From NCBI GenBank assembly GCA_910579395.1, contig CAJTUC010000002.1, positions 124,001 to 188,000 on the forward strand: a DNA stretch of 64,000 nt, read 5' to 3'. The position numbers and the translations under genes were made by a program. Below, piece by piece: positions 1 to 7,789 of this stretch. The notes under the pieces were generated by a model that did not search any database, had not been told where the DNA came from, and saw only the letters and a program-made list of their open reading frames with translations. Positions within the stretch are counted from its first letter, which is position 1, and every line of letters begins with the position of its first letter. Source of the stretch: an uncultured Lachnospiraceae bacterium. Its GTDB lineage: Bacteria; Bacillota; Clostridia; Lachnospirales; Lachnospiraceae.

Positions 1-1
1 T

Positions 2-679
2 TTTTATCCTTATCTAAAGGGAAGAGGAGTGAGTTCTTACGAGGATGTATCTGTGGAACGCCATGCAGAAAAGGAATCCTATGCCGGCATCTGTGATGAT
101 ATTAAAGTCGGAGTTAGTTTGATATTCTATTTACAAAACATCATTCCTTATGTAAAAGCGCAGCAGATGAATCTACTTCCAATAAGAGGAACGACACTTA
201 CGTTATCCGGTCTTTCCGTTAAGGGAAATATTATTCTTCCAATTGTGAAGGATGAAACGGAAATACGTCGGGTCAAAAAAGCGTCTATTAACAGGAACCA
301 ACTGATCGCTGCTGCAAGACAGGGTGATGAGGAAGCAATAGAAAGCCTTACTTTAGAGGATATGGATACCTATACATCTATCTCCAGAAAAATATTAAAG
401 GAAGATGTCTTTAGTTTGGTAGATACTTATTTTATGCCCTATGGTGTAGAGTGTGACCAGTATTCTATTCTGGGTGAAATTATGGAATATTCCAAGACTG
501 TGAATAAGTTGACGAAGGAAGAAATTTATCTTATGAAGTTGAGCTGTAACGATTTACAGTTTGATATTTGCATTAATGCCGAAGATTTATACGGAGAGCC
601 ACAGATAGGACGCAGATTCAAAGGTGTCATCTGGATGCAGGGTTATATTAATTATCCGGAGATATCAACAGATTTATAG
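2..679 (+). CDS. DUF3881 family protein, 5' end missing
   Basis: The reading frame is already open at base 2, so the gene begins upstream of the window and about 226 codons are visible before the TAG at 677-679. A GTG at 29 lies inside the conserved text (SSYEDVSVERHAEKES) and is unlikely to be the true start. That text, and the residues just before it in frame (FYPYLKGRG), match what I remember of DUF3881, a roughly 290-residue family of unknown function common in Lachnospiraceae. There is no signal peptide or membrane segment in the visible part; it reads as a soluble cytoplasmic protein. It is followed by a tRNA gene. Family assignment is from memory; no function is proposed. Confidence 0.75.
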   Translation, partial: FYPYLKGRGVSSYEDVSVERHAEKESYAGICDDIKVGVSLIFYLQNIIPYVKAQQMNLLPIRGTTLTLSGLSVKGNIILPIVKDETEIRRVKKASINRNQLIAAARQGDEEAIESLTLEDMDTYTSISRKILKEDVFSLVDTYFMPYGVECDQYSILGEIMEYSKTVNKLTKEEIYLMKLSCNDLQFDICINAEDLYGEPQIGRRFKGVIWMQGYINYPEISTDL

Positions 680-688
680 TTGAATAAT

Positions 689-716
689 TTGCTTATCTGC
701 AAATTTCTCATACAAA
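689..716 (+). promoter_or_regulatory. Possible promoter of tRNA-Arg
   Basis: A TTGCTT box at 689-694 and a TACAAA box at 711-716 are separated by 16 bp, and the -10 lies about 10 bp before the tRNA 5' end. The boxes are imperfect, so this is a moderate call. Confidence 0.35.
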
Positions 717-725
717 TTTATACAC

Positions 726-799
726 GTTTCCGTAGCTCAGTTGGATAGAGCGACCGCCTCCTAAGCGGTAGGTCGGGTGTTCAAGTCACCTCGGGAACG
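726..799 (+). tRNA. tRNA-Arg (CCT anticodon)
   Basis: Cloverleaf read by eye. The 7-bp acceptor stem pairs GTTTCCG at 726 with CGGGAAC ending at 798 (one T-G pair). The anticodon arm ACCGC-CTCCTAA-GCGGT gives anticodon CCT, which reads AGG arginine codons. The T arm contains the usual TTCAA loop. The discriminator base is G799 and no CCA is encoded, which fits the presence of a CCA-adding enzyme gene at 10471. Confidence 0.95.
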
Positions 800-802
800 C
801 TG

Positions 803-838
803 AAAAGCATTGAAAATACGGGATTTTTCAATGCTTTT
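803..838 (+). terminator. Intrinsic terminator after tRNA-Arg
   Basis: Long A/T-rich stem with arms AAAAGCATTGAAAA and its complement, a short loop, and a terminal T run. It lies just before the ribosome-binding site of the next gene, so the kinase at 860 would need read-through or its own promoter. Confidence 0.8.
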
Positions 839-859
839 CTTTATAGGAGGACAGTATTT

Positions 860-3406
860 ATGGATAATTTACAGGAGAACATGGCACGGAGCATTCAAAA
901 CCTGGAGGCTGTCATTAATGAGGGACTTCGTGTTGCTCTACGGGAAGACACTCCGGATCGGTCATTAGATGTGCTGCTTGAATATTTGGGGAAGGCTTTG
1001 AACGGAGAGCGGACCTATATTTTTGAACGGAATGAATCTGGCTGCGATAATAATACTTATGAATGGGTGGCTAATGGGGTGCAGCCGCAAAAAGAAAATC
1101 TTCAGAATCTCCCGCCGACGGTATGTGCGAGCTGGTATCAAAGATTCAGCGATGGCAGCCATATTGTCATTCAGAATCTGGAAGATATACGGCAAAAAGA
1201 TTCTATTTTATATGAGACATTAAAAAAGCAGGATATACATTCGCTTGTAGTAGTTCCGCTTTATGATGACGGCAGAGTCATCGGCTTTTATGGCGTAGAT
1301 AATCCGCCGGAGAAGTCATTGGAATACACATCGAATATGCTCCAGATCACCGCACATTTTATTGTTTCTTCCCTGAGATGGCGGAATCTGGTCCGGAAAC
1401 TTCAGAAGCGGAGTTATAATGTTTTCTATGCTCTTAATGTAGATTATCTGAGTATTTATCAGGTGAATTTTGATACGGATAAATGTGAGATATATCGGGA
1501 AAATGAACGGCCTAAGAATAATCAGAGCATTTATTTTGAAAAGAGCTATCATACGGCTATGGAACAGTATATTTCTTTGTATGTGACACCTGAAGACCAG
1601 GAACGACTTCGCACTGTGACAAAAAAAGACTATGTTCTCGCGCAGCTAAAAACAAAAGAAAAATTTTATGCCCGATATCAGGTGAAGGATAATCCGTATG
1701 GCGTAAAAAATTTGGAAATCCATTTTTCTGTTACAGGGAAAAAGGGAGAAGAAAACAGCGCGATTTTCGCATTTCGGGATATAAATTCCGTGGTTGAACA
1801 GGAGGAAAAATATAAGCAGGAGACAAGGCAGAGTCTTGAAGAAATTCTGGAAGGTTCCCGAACCGGAATCTGGACTATCGAGCTGGAGGAGGGCTGTGAA
1901 CCAAGGATGTATGCGGATAGAACCATGCAGATGCTTTTGGGTGTGAGTAAAGACGTTGGTCCGGAAGAGTGCTATCAAAGCTGGTTTCGTAATATTGATG
2001 CCGAATATGTTGATACAGTACAGGAAACAGTGCAGGAAATATTAGAGAACGGACGTTCTGAAGTAGTTTATCCCTGGAATCATCCGATATTAGGGAAAAT
2101 TTATATCCGCTGTGGCGGTGTGCCAGATAAAAAGTTTAAGAAGCCGGGTGTTAGTCTGAATGGATACCATCAGGATATTACAGAGACGATGGTAACACGA
2201 AGAAAGCAGGAACAAGCAATTATGGAACTGTTGGAAAAAGTAAGACGGGCAAACTCGGCTAAAAGCGAATTTCTCTCCCACATGTCTCATGATCTTCGTA
2301 CACCGATCAACGGAATCATGGGTATGCTTACTATCATGGAAAAAAGTCAGAATGATTTGGAGAAGCAGAGGGAATGCAGAGAAAAAATCCGCGTATCAAC
2401 AGAGCATTTGCTGTCTCTTGTCAATGATGTCCTGGAAGTCAGTAAGCTGGAAAGCGGAAGATCAACGATTGTTGAAGAACCGTTTGATCTTCATGACATA
2501 TTGGAGAATTGCATCACGATTTTATTCTCTCAGGCGGAAACAGCCGGTATCCGTCTGGTGTTGGAAGAAGTAGAACTGCACCATAGCAGATTGATTGGAG
2601 AACCGCTGCATTTGAAACAGATTTTGATGAATATCATTGATAATGCGATCAAATACAATCATTCAAATGGATTCGTATATGTGCAGGCAAAAGAAATTGC
2701 GTACAATGACGGAATTTCTGAATATCTGTTTATAGTTGAAGATACTGGAATCGGAATTAGCGAAGATTTTAAAAAACATATTTTTGAACCGTTTGCGCAG
2801 GAGAATCACGGTGCCAGAACAGACTATAACGGAGTCGGCCTTGGTTTGTCCATAGTAAAAAAACTGGTCGATCAAATGAAAGGCACTATCGAGGTGGAGA
2901 GTCAGGTGGGTAAAGGAAGCATATTTCGTGTTATTATACCCATTCAAATTGACGCAAAACGGAATGCGGAGCCGATAACTGAGGAAAGAAATATACATAC
3001 CGGTATTTCCGGAATGCATGTTTTTCTGGTGGAAGATAATGAAGTGAACTGTGAGATTATGGAGTTTATTCTGGAACAGGCAGGAGCGGAAGTGGTAACT
3101 GCAAAAAATGGAAAGGCCGCTGTGGATATCTTTGCGGCTTCGGAGAGGGGAGCTTTTGACTGCATTCTCATGGATCTGATGATGCCGGTTATGAGTGGAT
3201 TTGAAGCAGCGCGGACGATTCGTGGTATGGACAGACCGGACGCGAAAACTGTTCCTATCATAGCGTTGTCAGCAAACGCATTTGAGGAAGATATCGTGAT
3301 GGCAAAAGATGCCGGAATGAATGAACATATGGCAAAACCTGTGGATATGGAAAAATTATTCAAAGTTATGTATCGGTTAGTGAGCAGAATAAAAACCGCA
3401 AAATAA
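860..3406 (+). CDS. Hybrid sensor histidine kinase with GAF, PAS-like, kinase and receiver domains
   Basis: An 848-residue signalling protein. A GAF-like domain covers about residues 28-175, a poorly conserved middle part and a PAS-like region about 320-450. The HisKA dimerisation domain has the phospho-acceptor His477 in the text SHMSHDLRTPINGI. The ATPase domain follows (N box NIIDNAIKYN, G box GVGLGLSIVKKL). A C-terminal receiver domain (FLVEDNEVNCEI) has acceptor Asp772 in ILMDLMMPVMSG and the conserved Lys in MAKPVD. I see no membrane segment, so it is probably a cytoplasmic phosphorelay protein. No DNA-binding partner lies next to it. The start is backed by an AGGAGG at 845-850. The ligand of the GAF/PAS region cannot be read from sequence. 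Confidence 0.9.
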   Translation: MDNLQENMARSIQNLEAVINEGLRVALREDTPDRSLDVLLEYLGKALNGERTYIFERNESGCDNNTYEWVANGVQPQKENLQNLPPTVCASWYQRFSDGSHIVIQNLEDIRQKDSILYETLKKQDIHSLVVVPLYDDGRVIGFYGVDNPPEKSLEYTSNMLQITAHFIVSSLRWRNLVRKLQKRSYNVFYALNVDYLSIYQVNFDTDKCEIYRENERPKNNQSIYFEKSYHTAMEQYISLYVTPEDQERLRTVTKKDYVLAQLKTKEKFYARYQVKDNPYGVKNLEIHFSVTGKKGEENSAIFAFRDINSVVEQEEKYKQETRQSLEEILEGSRTGIWTIELEEGCEPRMYADRTMQMLLGVSKDVGPEECYQSWFRNIDAEYVDTVQETVQEILENGRSEVVYPWNHPILGKIYIRCGGVPDKKFKKPGVSLNGYHQDITETMVTRRKQEQAIMELLEKVRRANSAKSEFLSHMSHDLRTPINGIMGMLTIMEKSQNDLEKQRECREKIRVSTEHLLSLVNDVLEVSKLESGRSTIVEEPFDLHDILENCITILFSQAETAGIRLVLEEVELHHSRLIGEPLHLKQILMNIIDNAIKYNHSNGFVYVQAKEIAYNDGISEYLFIVEDTGIGISEDFKKHIFEPFAQENHGARTDYNGVGLGLSIVKKLVDQMKGTIEVESQVGKGSIFRVIIPIQIDAKRNAEPITEERNIHTGISGMHVFLVEDNEVNCEIMEFILEQAGAEVVTAKNGKAAVDIFAASERGAFDCILMDLMMPVMSGFEAARTIRGMDRPDAKTVPIIALSANAFEEDIVMAKDAGMNEHMAKPVDMEKLFKVMYRLVSRIKTAK

Positions 3407-3417
3407 AAGGAGAAGAA

Positions 3418-3516
3418 ATGAGTATTACAGATTGGCGGGAATTGACAGAAGAAAATAATTATGAAAGATTGTACTGTAAATTTGATTATGTTATGATTAA
3501 AAAGTACAATGCTTAA
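3418..3516 (+). CDS. Possible 32-residue small protein after the hybrid kinase
   Basis: An ATG at 3418 is preceded by a good AAGGAGAA ribosome-binding site, 11 bases after the kinase stop codon, and the frame ends at TAA 3514-3516. The peptide starts MSITDWRELTEENN and ends KKYNA. The intergenic position and strong ribosome-binding site argue for translation, but I recognise no homologue and a peptide this short can arise by chance. Confidence 0.35.
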   Translation: MSITDWRELTEENNYERLYCKFDYVMIKKYNA

Positions 3517-3536
3517 TAAATAAAGGTGAATCTTTC

Positions 3537-4511
3537 ATGAATTATATTATTTTGGATTTGGAATGGAACCAGGGCGCCGCAGAAAAAACAGAAGAAAAGC
3601 TTCCTTTTGAAATTATAGAAATCGGCGCGATCAAGTTAAATGACAGGCGGGAAAAGACAGATGAATTTAATGAATTGATAAAACCGCAGGTCTACCATGA
3701 AATGAATTATATCACCAGAAAATTAATTCATCTTCAAATGGAACAGTTGGAAGAAGGAAAGACTTTTCCGGACGTAATGCGGGCATTTCAGAATTGGTGG
3801 GGAGATGATTATATCTTCTGTACATGGGGCTCTATGGATTTAGTAGAGCTCCAGAGAAATATCCGGTATTATCAAATGGAACCCATATCAGACAGACCCT
3901 TTCGGTTTCTGGATATCCAGAAGCTTTTCAGTATTGCTTTTGAAGACAGAAAATCCAGAAGATCGCTGGAGTATGCGATTGATTTTTTGAACATTGAAAA
4001 GGACATCCCTTTTCACCGGGCGCTCAGCGATGCCTATTATACTGCAAAAATACTTGCCCTTCTCGATGAAAACGTACTGGAAAATTATTCGTTCGATATC
4101 TTCCATATCCCTGTAAGTAAAAAAGAAGAAATACATGCAATTTTTGACAAAGTGCCGCAGGAATCCTATGCAAAATATATTTCCAGAGGATTCGAAAATA
4201 AAATAAAGGCTATGAATGATAAAAATATTATCAGTACAAGATGCTATCTATGTCATAAAAACCTGAAAAAAAGAATCAGATGGTTTACCCCGAATGGAAA
4301 ACATTATTACTGTGTTTCATATTGTGATATACATGGTCATATGAAATCCAAGATCAGGATTCGCAAATCGGAAAATAATTTGGTTTATATAATAAAGACC
4401 GAAAAGTTCGTTTCCGAGGAAGATGTAGAAAATATTTATAAAAAACAGGAACAGGCAAGGCAGCACCGAAAAGAAAAAAGAGCTGCTAGAAATCGAAATC
4501 ATCGAAGTTAG
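3537..4511 (+). CDS. DEDDh-family 3'-5' exonuclease with C-terminal cysteine-rich part
   Basis: 324 residues. The N-terminal 200 residues form a DnaQ/RNase T-like exonuclease fold: motif I is ILDLEWN (acidic D7 and E9), motif III is the HRALSDAYYTAKI stretch with His and Asp. Relatives include KapD/ERI-1-type exonucleases acting on short RNA or DNA. After about residue 205 the protein has a tail with several Cys and His (CYLCHK, CVSYCDIHGH) that could bind zinc, then a highly basic end. The substrate is unknown. The last 26 bp overlap the opposite-strand carboxypeptidase gene, so the two genes converge. Confidence 0.8.
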   Translation: MNYIILDLEWNQGAAEKTEEKLPFEIIEIGAIKLNDRREKTDEFNELIKPQVYHEMNYITRKLIHLQMEQLEEGKTFPDVMRAFQNWWGDDYIFCTWGSMDLVELQRNIRYYQMEPISDRPFRFLDIQKLFSIAFEDRKSRRSLEYAIDFLNIEKDIPFHRALSDAYYTAKILALLDENVLENYSFDIFHIPVSKKEEIHAIFDKVPQESYAKYISRGFENKIKAMNDKNIISTRCYLCHKNLKKRIRWFTPNGKHYYCVSYCDIHGHMKSKIRIRKSENNLVYIIKTEKFVSEEDVENIYKKQEQARQHRKEKRAARNRNHRS

Positions 4512-6009
4512 AGCGAATACGTTCTCTTCGGTGTTTTTTTCTGTTCACACGATTTTTCCGGCGTTTAGAATTACTATTATTAATAATGAGTGCCCGAATA
4601 ATGAAAAGACAGATAAAAAATGCTGCGAAAATAAGAAGACCGATCAATACATTTTTAACATTGATAAAAATCGTACCGTCATCCTCATTACTTTGTTTCG
4701 ATGAAGCAGGCGCAGCTGTTTCTTTTTTGTCCAATTTTTCTGCATCATTGTTATCAGTATTGGAATCGGAAGAATTTTTTACTGTTTCAAATTGATAGAT
4801 GGTCTTGGCATATTCGGAAAGATTCACATAGGCGCTTCCAACATAGGTGTCATTATAAGTATAGTCGATTTGAGCAACATGGTTTTCTTCCGCAATATCG
4901 TAATCAATCGTGGAATTTAAATCAGAAAAACTGGCCATGTTTGGAACGATGACATAACTGTCCGTATCAATTGATAAAATAGGTTTTGAATTTCCGAAAA
5001 TATCGTTATCAGCCTGAAAGAAATTCACATTTTCAATATTGAACTTTTGTTCATTTTCAGCAACATTCAATATCTGGAAATTTTGGAAACCATAATTAAA
5101 AAGTTCTATCGTGTCTGTGAACTGATTTGGAGATTCTTCCTTGAAAACGACACAGATCAATTTCATGCCATTCTGTTCCGCGCAGGTAACAAGCGTTTGT
5201 CTGGATTGGTCTGTATAACCGGTCTTTCCGCCGACTATGCCCTCATATGGCATTTCTCCCGTGATAAGCAGGTGTTTATTTTTTTTATAAAAATCGTCCG
5301 GCTGAGTCGCGGAAGCTTCAAAATGATAACGAGGCGTGTTGCTGATCTTACACAGCATTTCATTTTGAAAAAAAACGCTGGAAATCAGAGCAAGATCATA
5401 AGCAGATGTATAGTGGTTTTCGTCAAAAAGACCGTTTGTGTTAGTAAAATGAGAATCCGTGCAGCCGAGTTGTGCAGCGCGGGTATTCATCAGTTCTATA
5501 AAATCACTGATAGAACCGCTTACATATTCAGCAACGGCATTGGAAACCTCATTTGCAGAAGCGACCATAATGCCATAAAGCGCTTCTTCTAATGTGATTG
5601 ATTCGCCTTCATCCATTCCCATATTGGAGCCGTCCCCTGGTACGCTGAAAACGGCTTCATGACTAAAAGAGACTATATCATCCAGGTTACCGTTTTCTAT
5701 AGCCAGCAGCGAAGTAAGAATTTTGGTCGTACTGGCCGGATACAGTTTTTCATGAATATTTTTTGCATAAAGAATAATACCGGTATTGGCATCCATCAGA
5801 ATAGCTGCCTGTGCAGTTATCTGTGGTCCGGTCGGCCAGTTCTCGATTTCATCGGACTGTACTGGGAGAAGTTTTCTTGCTTCCGCTTCCGCAGCCAGTT
5901 CATCCAACGTTGCATGAGCGGTTAACGCATGAACATGAAAAAGAAAAGCACATAAAAAAATCGTTAATATAAAACGCGATAAAAATTTTTTTCTATGAAT
6001 AAAATACAT
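4486..6009 (-). CDS. D-alanyl-D-alanine carboxypeptidase (serine-type, S11 family)
   Basis: A penicillin-binding protein that trims the terminal D-alanine from peptidoglycan stem peptides, acting outside the membrane. It has a signal peptide (basic start, then hydrophobic stretch to the AHA site near residue 33), the active-site SxxK tetrad STTK at residues 93-96, an SAN motif, and a KTG triad in GGKTGYT. The C-terminal third holds the usual beta-rich domain, then one membrane helix (VLIGLLIFAAFFICLFII) and a very basic tail, so it is probably anchored by its C terminus. I chose the ATG at 6009 because the GGAGG at 6021-6025 (opposite strand) is 11 bases away; an upstream TTG at 6027 would lie before that site. 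Usual length for the family is 400-500 residues; this one has 507. Confidence 0.92.
   Translation of the reverse strand: MYFIHRKKFLSRFILTIFLCAFLFHVHALTAHATLDELAAEAEARKLLPVQSDEIENWPTGPQITAQAAILMDANTGIILYAKNIHEKLYPASTTKILTSLLAIENGNLDDIVSFSHEAVFSVPGDGSNMGMDEGESITLEEALYGIMVASANEVSNAVAEYVSGSISDFIELMNTRAAQLGCTDSHFTNTNGLFDENHYTSAYDLALISSVFFQNEMLCKISNTPRYHFEASATQPDDFYKKNKHLLITGEMPYEGIVGGKTGYTDQSRQTLVTCAEQNGMKLICVVFKEESPNQFTDTIELFNYGFQNFQILNVAENEQKFNIENVNFFQADNDIFGNSKPILSIDTDSYVIVPNMASFSDLNSTIDYDIAEENHVAQIDYTYNDTYVGSAYVNLSEYAKTIYQFETVKNSSDSNTDNNDAEKLDKKETAAPASSKQSNEDDGTIFINVKNVLIGLLIFAAFFICLFIIRALIINNSNSKRRKNRVNRKKHRRERIRSNFDDFDF
4503..4540 (+). terminator. Terminator after the exonuclease, overlapping two gene ends
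   Basis: The stem starts CGAAG at 4503 and closes CTTCG at 4526-4530, with a T run to 4540. It sits across the exonuclease stop codon and inside the last codons of the converging carboxypeptidase. Confidence 0.6.
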
Positions 6010-6133
6010 GTGTATCAAAACCTCCAAAAAATCTGATCACAGCAAAATCCTGATTGCCGATTTCTTCAATATTTAAATTATATCATTAGGATATGAAATT
6101 TTCTACCATACTATTTTTTAAGATGTTCTTTTC

Positions 6134-6162
6134 TTACATTTTAAAATAGTGTAAAATAATAT
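6134..6162 (+). promoter_or_regulatory. Promoter of trmB
   Basis: TTACAT at 6134-6139 and TAATAT at 6157-6162 with a 17-bp spacer, 25 bp before the trmB start codon. The region 6010-6186 is the divergent spacer between the carboxypeptidase and trmB; a TATAAT on the minus strand at 6077-6082 may serve the carboxypeptidase. Confidence 0.6.
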
Positions 6163-6186
6163 CGCACGGAAAGGAAAAATCTGCCT

Positions 6187-6831
6187 ATGAGATTACGAAA
6201 TGTTTCCGGTTCCCGGGAAGCGATTGCCCGGAGCCGGTTTGTAATACAAAATCCCACAGAAAAGAAAAATCACTGGAAAGAGCTGTTTTGCAATTCTCAT
6301 CCGATACAGATAGAAATCGGTATGGGAAAGGGACGGTTTATTATGGATATGGCAAGGCTGCATCCGGAGATTAATTATATTGGTATAGAGAAATATTCCA
6401 GTGTTTTAATCCGCGGTATTCAGAAAATGGAAAAAGAGGAGCTTCCCAATCTGTATTTTATCCGTATGGATGCGGAAGAAATCACAGATGTTTTCGGAGA
6501 AGGAGAGGTCGATAAAATTTATCTGAATTTTTCTGATCCGTGGCCAAAAGACAGGCATGCGAAGAGAAGGCTTCCCTCCCGTGAATTTTTGAACAGGTAC
6601 CGAGCCATACTATCGAAAGAGGGAAATCTGGAATTCAAAACGGATAATCAGGCGTTGTTTTCATTTGCCCTGGAGGAACTGGAACCTGCCGGATGGCATT
6701 TGGAACAGGTGACTTATGACCTTCATAGTGATAAAAATATGATGGAAGGAAATGTCATGACAGAATATGAAGAAAGATTCTCTTCAATGGGGAATCCTAT
6801 TTATAAATATATTATTTTTCCGTCGGAATGA
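6187..6831 (+). CDS. trmB: tRNA (guanine-N7)-methyltransferase
   Basis: TrmB uses S-adenosylmethionine to make 7-methylguanosine at position 46 in the tRNA variable loop. The 214-residue protein has the SAM-binding motif IEIGMGKGRF, the family signature NFSDPWPKDRHAKRRL at about residues 117-132 and the typical C-terminal part ending in a TDNQ-containing strand. Length is normal for the family. It is followed after about 35 bases by thioredoxin and probably shares a transcript with it. Confidence 0.95.
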   Translation: MRLRNVSGSREAIARSRFVIQNPTEKKNHWKELFCNSHPIQIEIGMGKGRFIMDMARLHPEINYIGIEKYSSVLIRGIQKMEKEELPNLYFIRMDAEEITDVFGEGEVDKIYLNFSDPWPKDRHAKRRLPSREFLNRYRAILSKEGNLEFKTDNQALFSFALEELEPAGWHLEQVTYDLHSDKNMMEGNVMTEYEERFSSMGNPIYKYIIFPSE

Positions 6832-6866
6832 TGGAAATGATGAAATAAAAGGAAAGGAGAAAAAAT

Positions 6867-7187
6867 ATGGAATGTAAATTTATGAGCACAAATTTCGAAG
6901 AGGAGGTAATCGCTTCCGATATTCCGGTGTTTGTGGATTTCTATGCTGACTGGTGCATGCCGTGCAAAATGATGGCGCCAGTCGTAGAGAAGCTTGCTGA
7001 AAAATACGACGGAAAGGTAAAAGTGGGAAAATGTAATATTGATGAAGAAAATAGAATTGCTTCACAATACGGGATTATGTCGATTCCGACGATGATGATT
7101 TTTGTCGGCGGAGAAATAAAAGAAACAGTTATAGGCGCGGTATCCCAAAAAGAATTGGAAGAGAAAATCGATAAGATACTGTCTTAG
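6867..7187 (+). CDS. trxA: Thioredoxin
   Basis: A 106-residue cytoplasmic disulfide reductase. The active site is WCMPCK at about residues 30-35, with Met in place of the usual Gly of WCGPCK. The cis-proline segment is present as SIPTMMIF, and the fold matches the whole length of classical thioredoxin. A strong AAGGAGA ribosome-binding site precedes the ATG. The Gly-to-Met change in the CxxC loop could alter the redox potential; this is inference. Confidence 0.92.
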   Translation: MECKFMSTNFEEEVIASDIPVFVDFYADWCMPCKMMAPVVEKLAEKYDGKVKVGKCNIDEENRIASQYGIMSIPTMMIFVGGEIKETVIGAVSQKELEEKIDKILS

Positions 7188-7460
7188 TTTTTTGTCGTAT
7201 TTACCATATTTGCCGAAAAAACTACAAAAATTGCCAAATAAGTAACAGTTCGGTAGCGTATGTTATCGTAAAATAATCCCGTAAAAGGGGAATTTATCGG
7301 GAAAGAAAATTATTCATGAAGAAATTTGTGAATAACAGAGAAGATTATTAAGATACAGTGGCAGAAACAATCCATTTCTTTCCTGAGCTATTGTGGGGAG
7401 GATTCCTAATCCTCCTTATAGTAGTACCGCAATTTCATAATTTACAAATTAAATCCGGAA
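7188..7460. other. Non-coding spacer after thioredoxin with hairpins
   Basis: About 270 bases between the thioredoxin stop and the strong terminator. It holds an A/T-rich hairpin around 7309-7336 and a compact perfect hairpin GGAGGATT-CCT-AATCCTCC near 7397-7415. There is no coding frame with a ribosome-binding site. It is either a long 3' untranslated region or a small structured RNA ending at the terminator at 7461-7527. Confidence 0.4.
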
Positions 7461-7527
7461 AAAGAATTGAGATATCTAAATCATATTGAAAGACTTCAAT
7501 ATAGCTTAGATATCTCAATCCTTTTTT
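7461..7527. terminator. Strong bidirectional terminator between thioredoxin and tRNA-Pro
   Basis: A long near-perfect inverted repeat (arms containing TTGAGATATCTAA and TTAGATATCTCAA, with CATATTGAA/TTCAATAT inside). It has a T run on the plus strand at 7522-7527 and a T-rich flank on the minus strand, so it can end transcripts from both sides. Confidence 0.85.
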
Positions 7528-7529
7528 AG

Positions 7530-7603
<74 letters not shown>

Positions 7604-7632
7604 TTATAAAAATAATCTTATGCACAACTAAG

Positions 7633-7662
7633 ATGATACAATAGATTATGGGTGTTTGTCAA
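7633..7662 (-). promoter_or_regulatory. Promoter of tRNA-Pro
   Basis: On the minus strand, a consensus TTGACA (7662-7657) and TATCAT (7638-7633) are separated by 18 bp, about 30 bp before the tRNA 5' end. Confidence 0.75.
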
Positions 7663-7703
7663 GTTTTCTTTTTTTATAATCACTTATGAAAAAATTTTCA
7701 TGA

Positions 7704-7732
7704 TTGTAATTAAAGAAAATAGCAGATATACT
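7704..7732 (+). promoter_or_regulatory. Promoter of the GH3 glucosidase gene
   Basis: TTGTAA at 7704-7709, a 17-bp spacer and TATACT at 7727-7732. Transcription would begin near 7740. This places the real start codon downstream and argues against longer N-terminal extensions of the frame. Confidence 0.65.
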
Positions 7733-7763
7733 AGACATACATATTATCTGCCATATATGGCAG
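7722..7763. promoter_or_regulatory. Two palindromes at the GH3 promoter, probable operator
   Basis: A perfect 16-bp palindrome CTGCCATATATGGCAG lies at 7748-7763, just downstream of the predicted start of transcription. A second inverted repeat GCAGATA ... TATCTGC (7722-7750) overlaps the -10 box. Both are placed as a repressor site would be. The regulator is not encoded next to it. Confidence 0.5.
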
Positions 7764-7789
7764 GTCAACAGAAAGGCTGGGTCAGGAAT

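Noticed and set aside
7358..7489. A 43-codon frame with a hydrophobic middle after thioredoxin
   Set aside because: It starts at a GTG without a ribosome-binding site and runs through a perfect hairpin into the terminator stem.
7652..7789. An N-terminal extension of the GH3 enzyme starting at 7652 or 7700
   Set aside because: A promoter (7704-7732) and two palindromes lie inside this stretch, and the extra residues do not resemble the family start.
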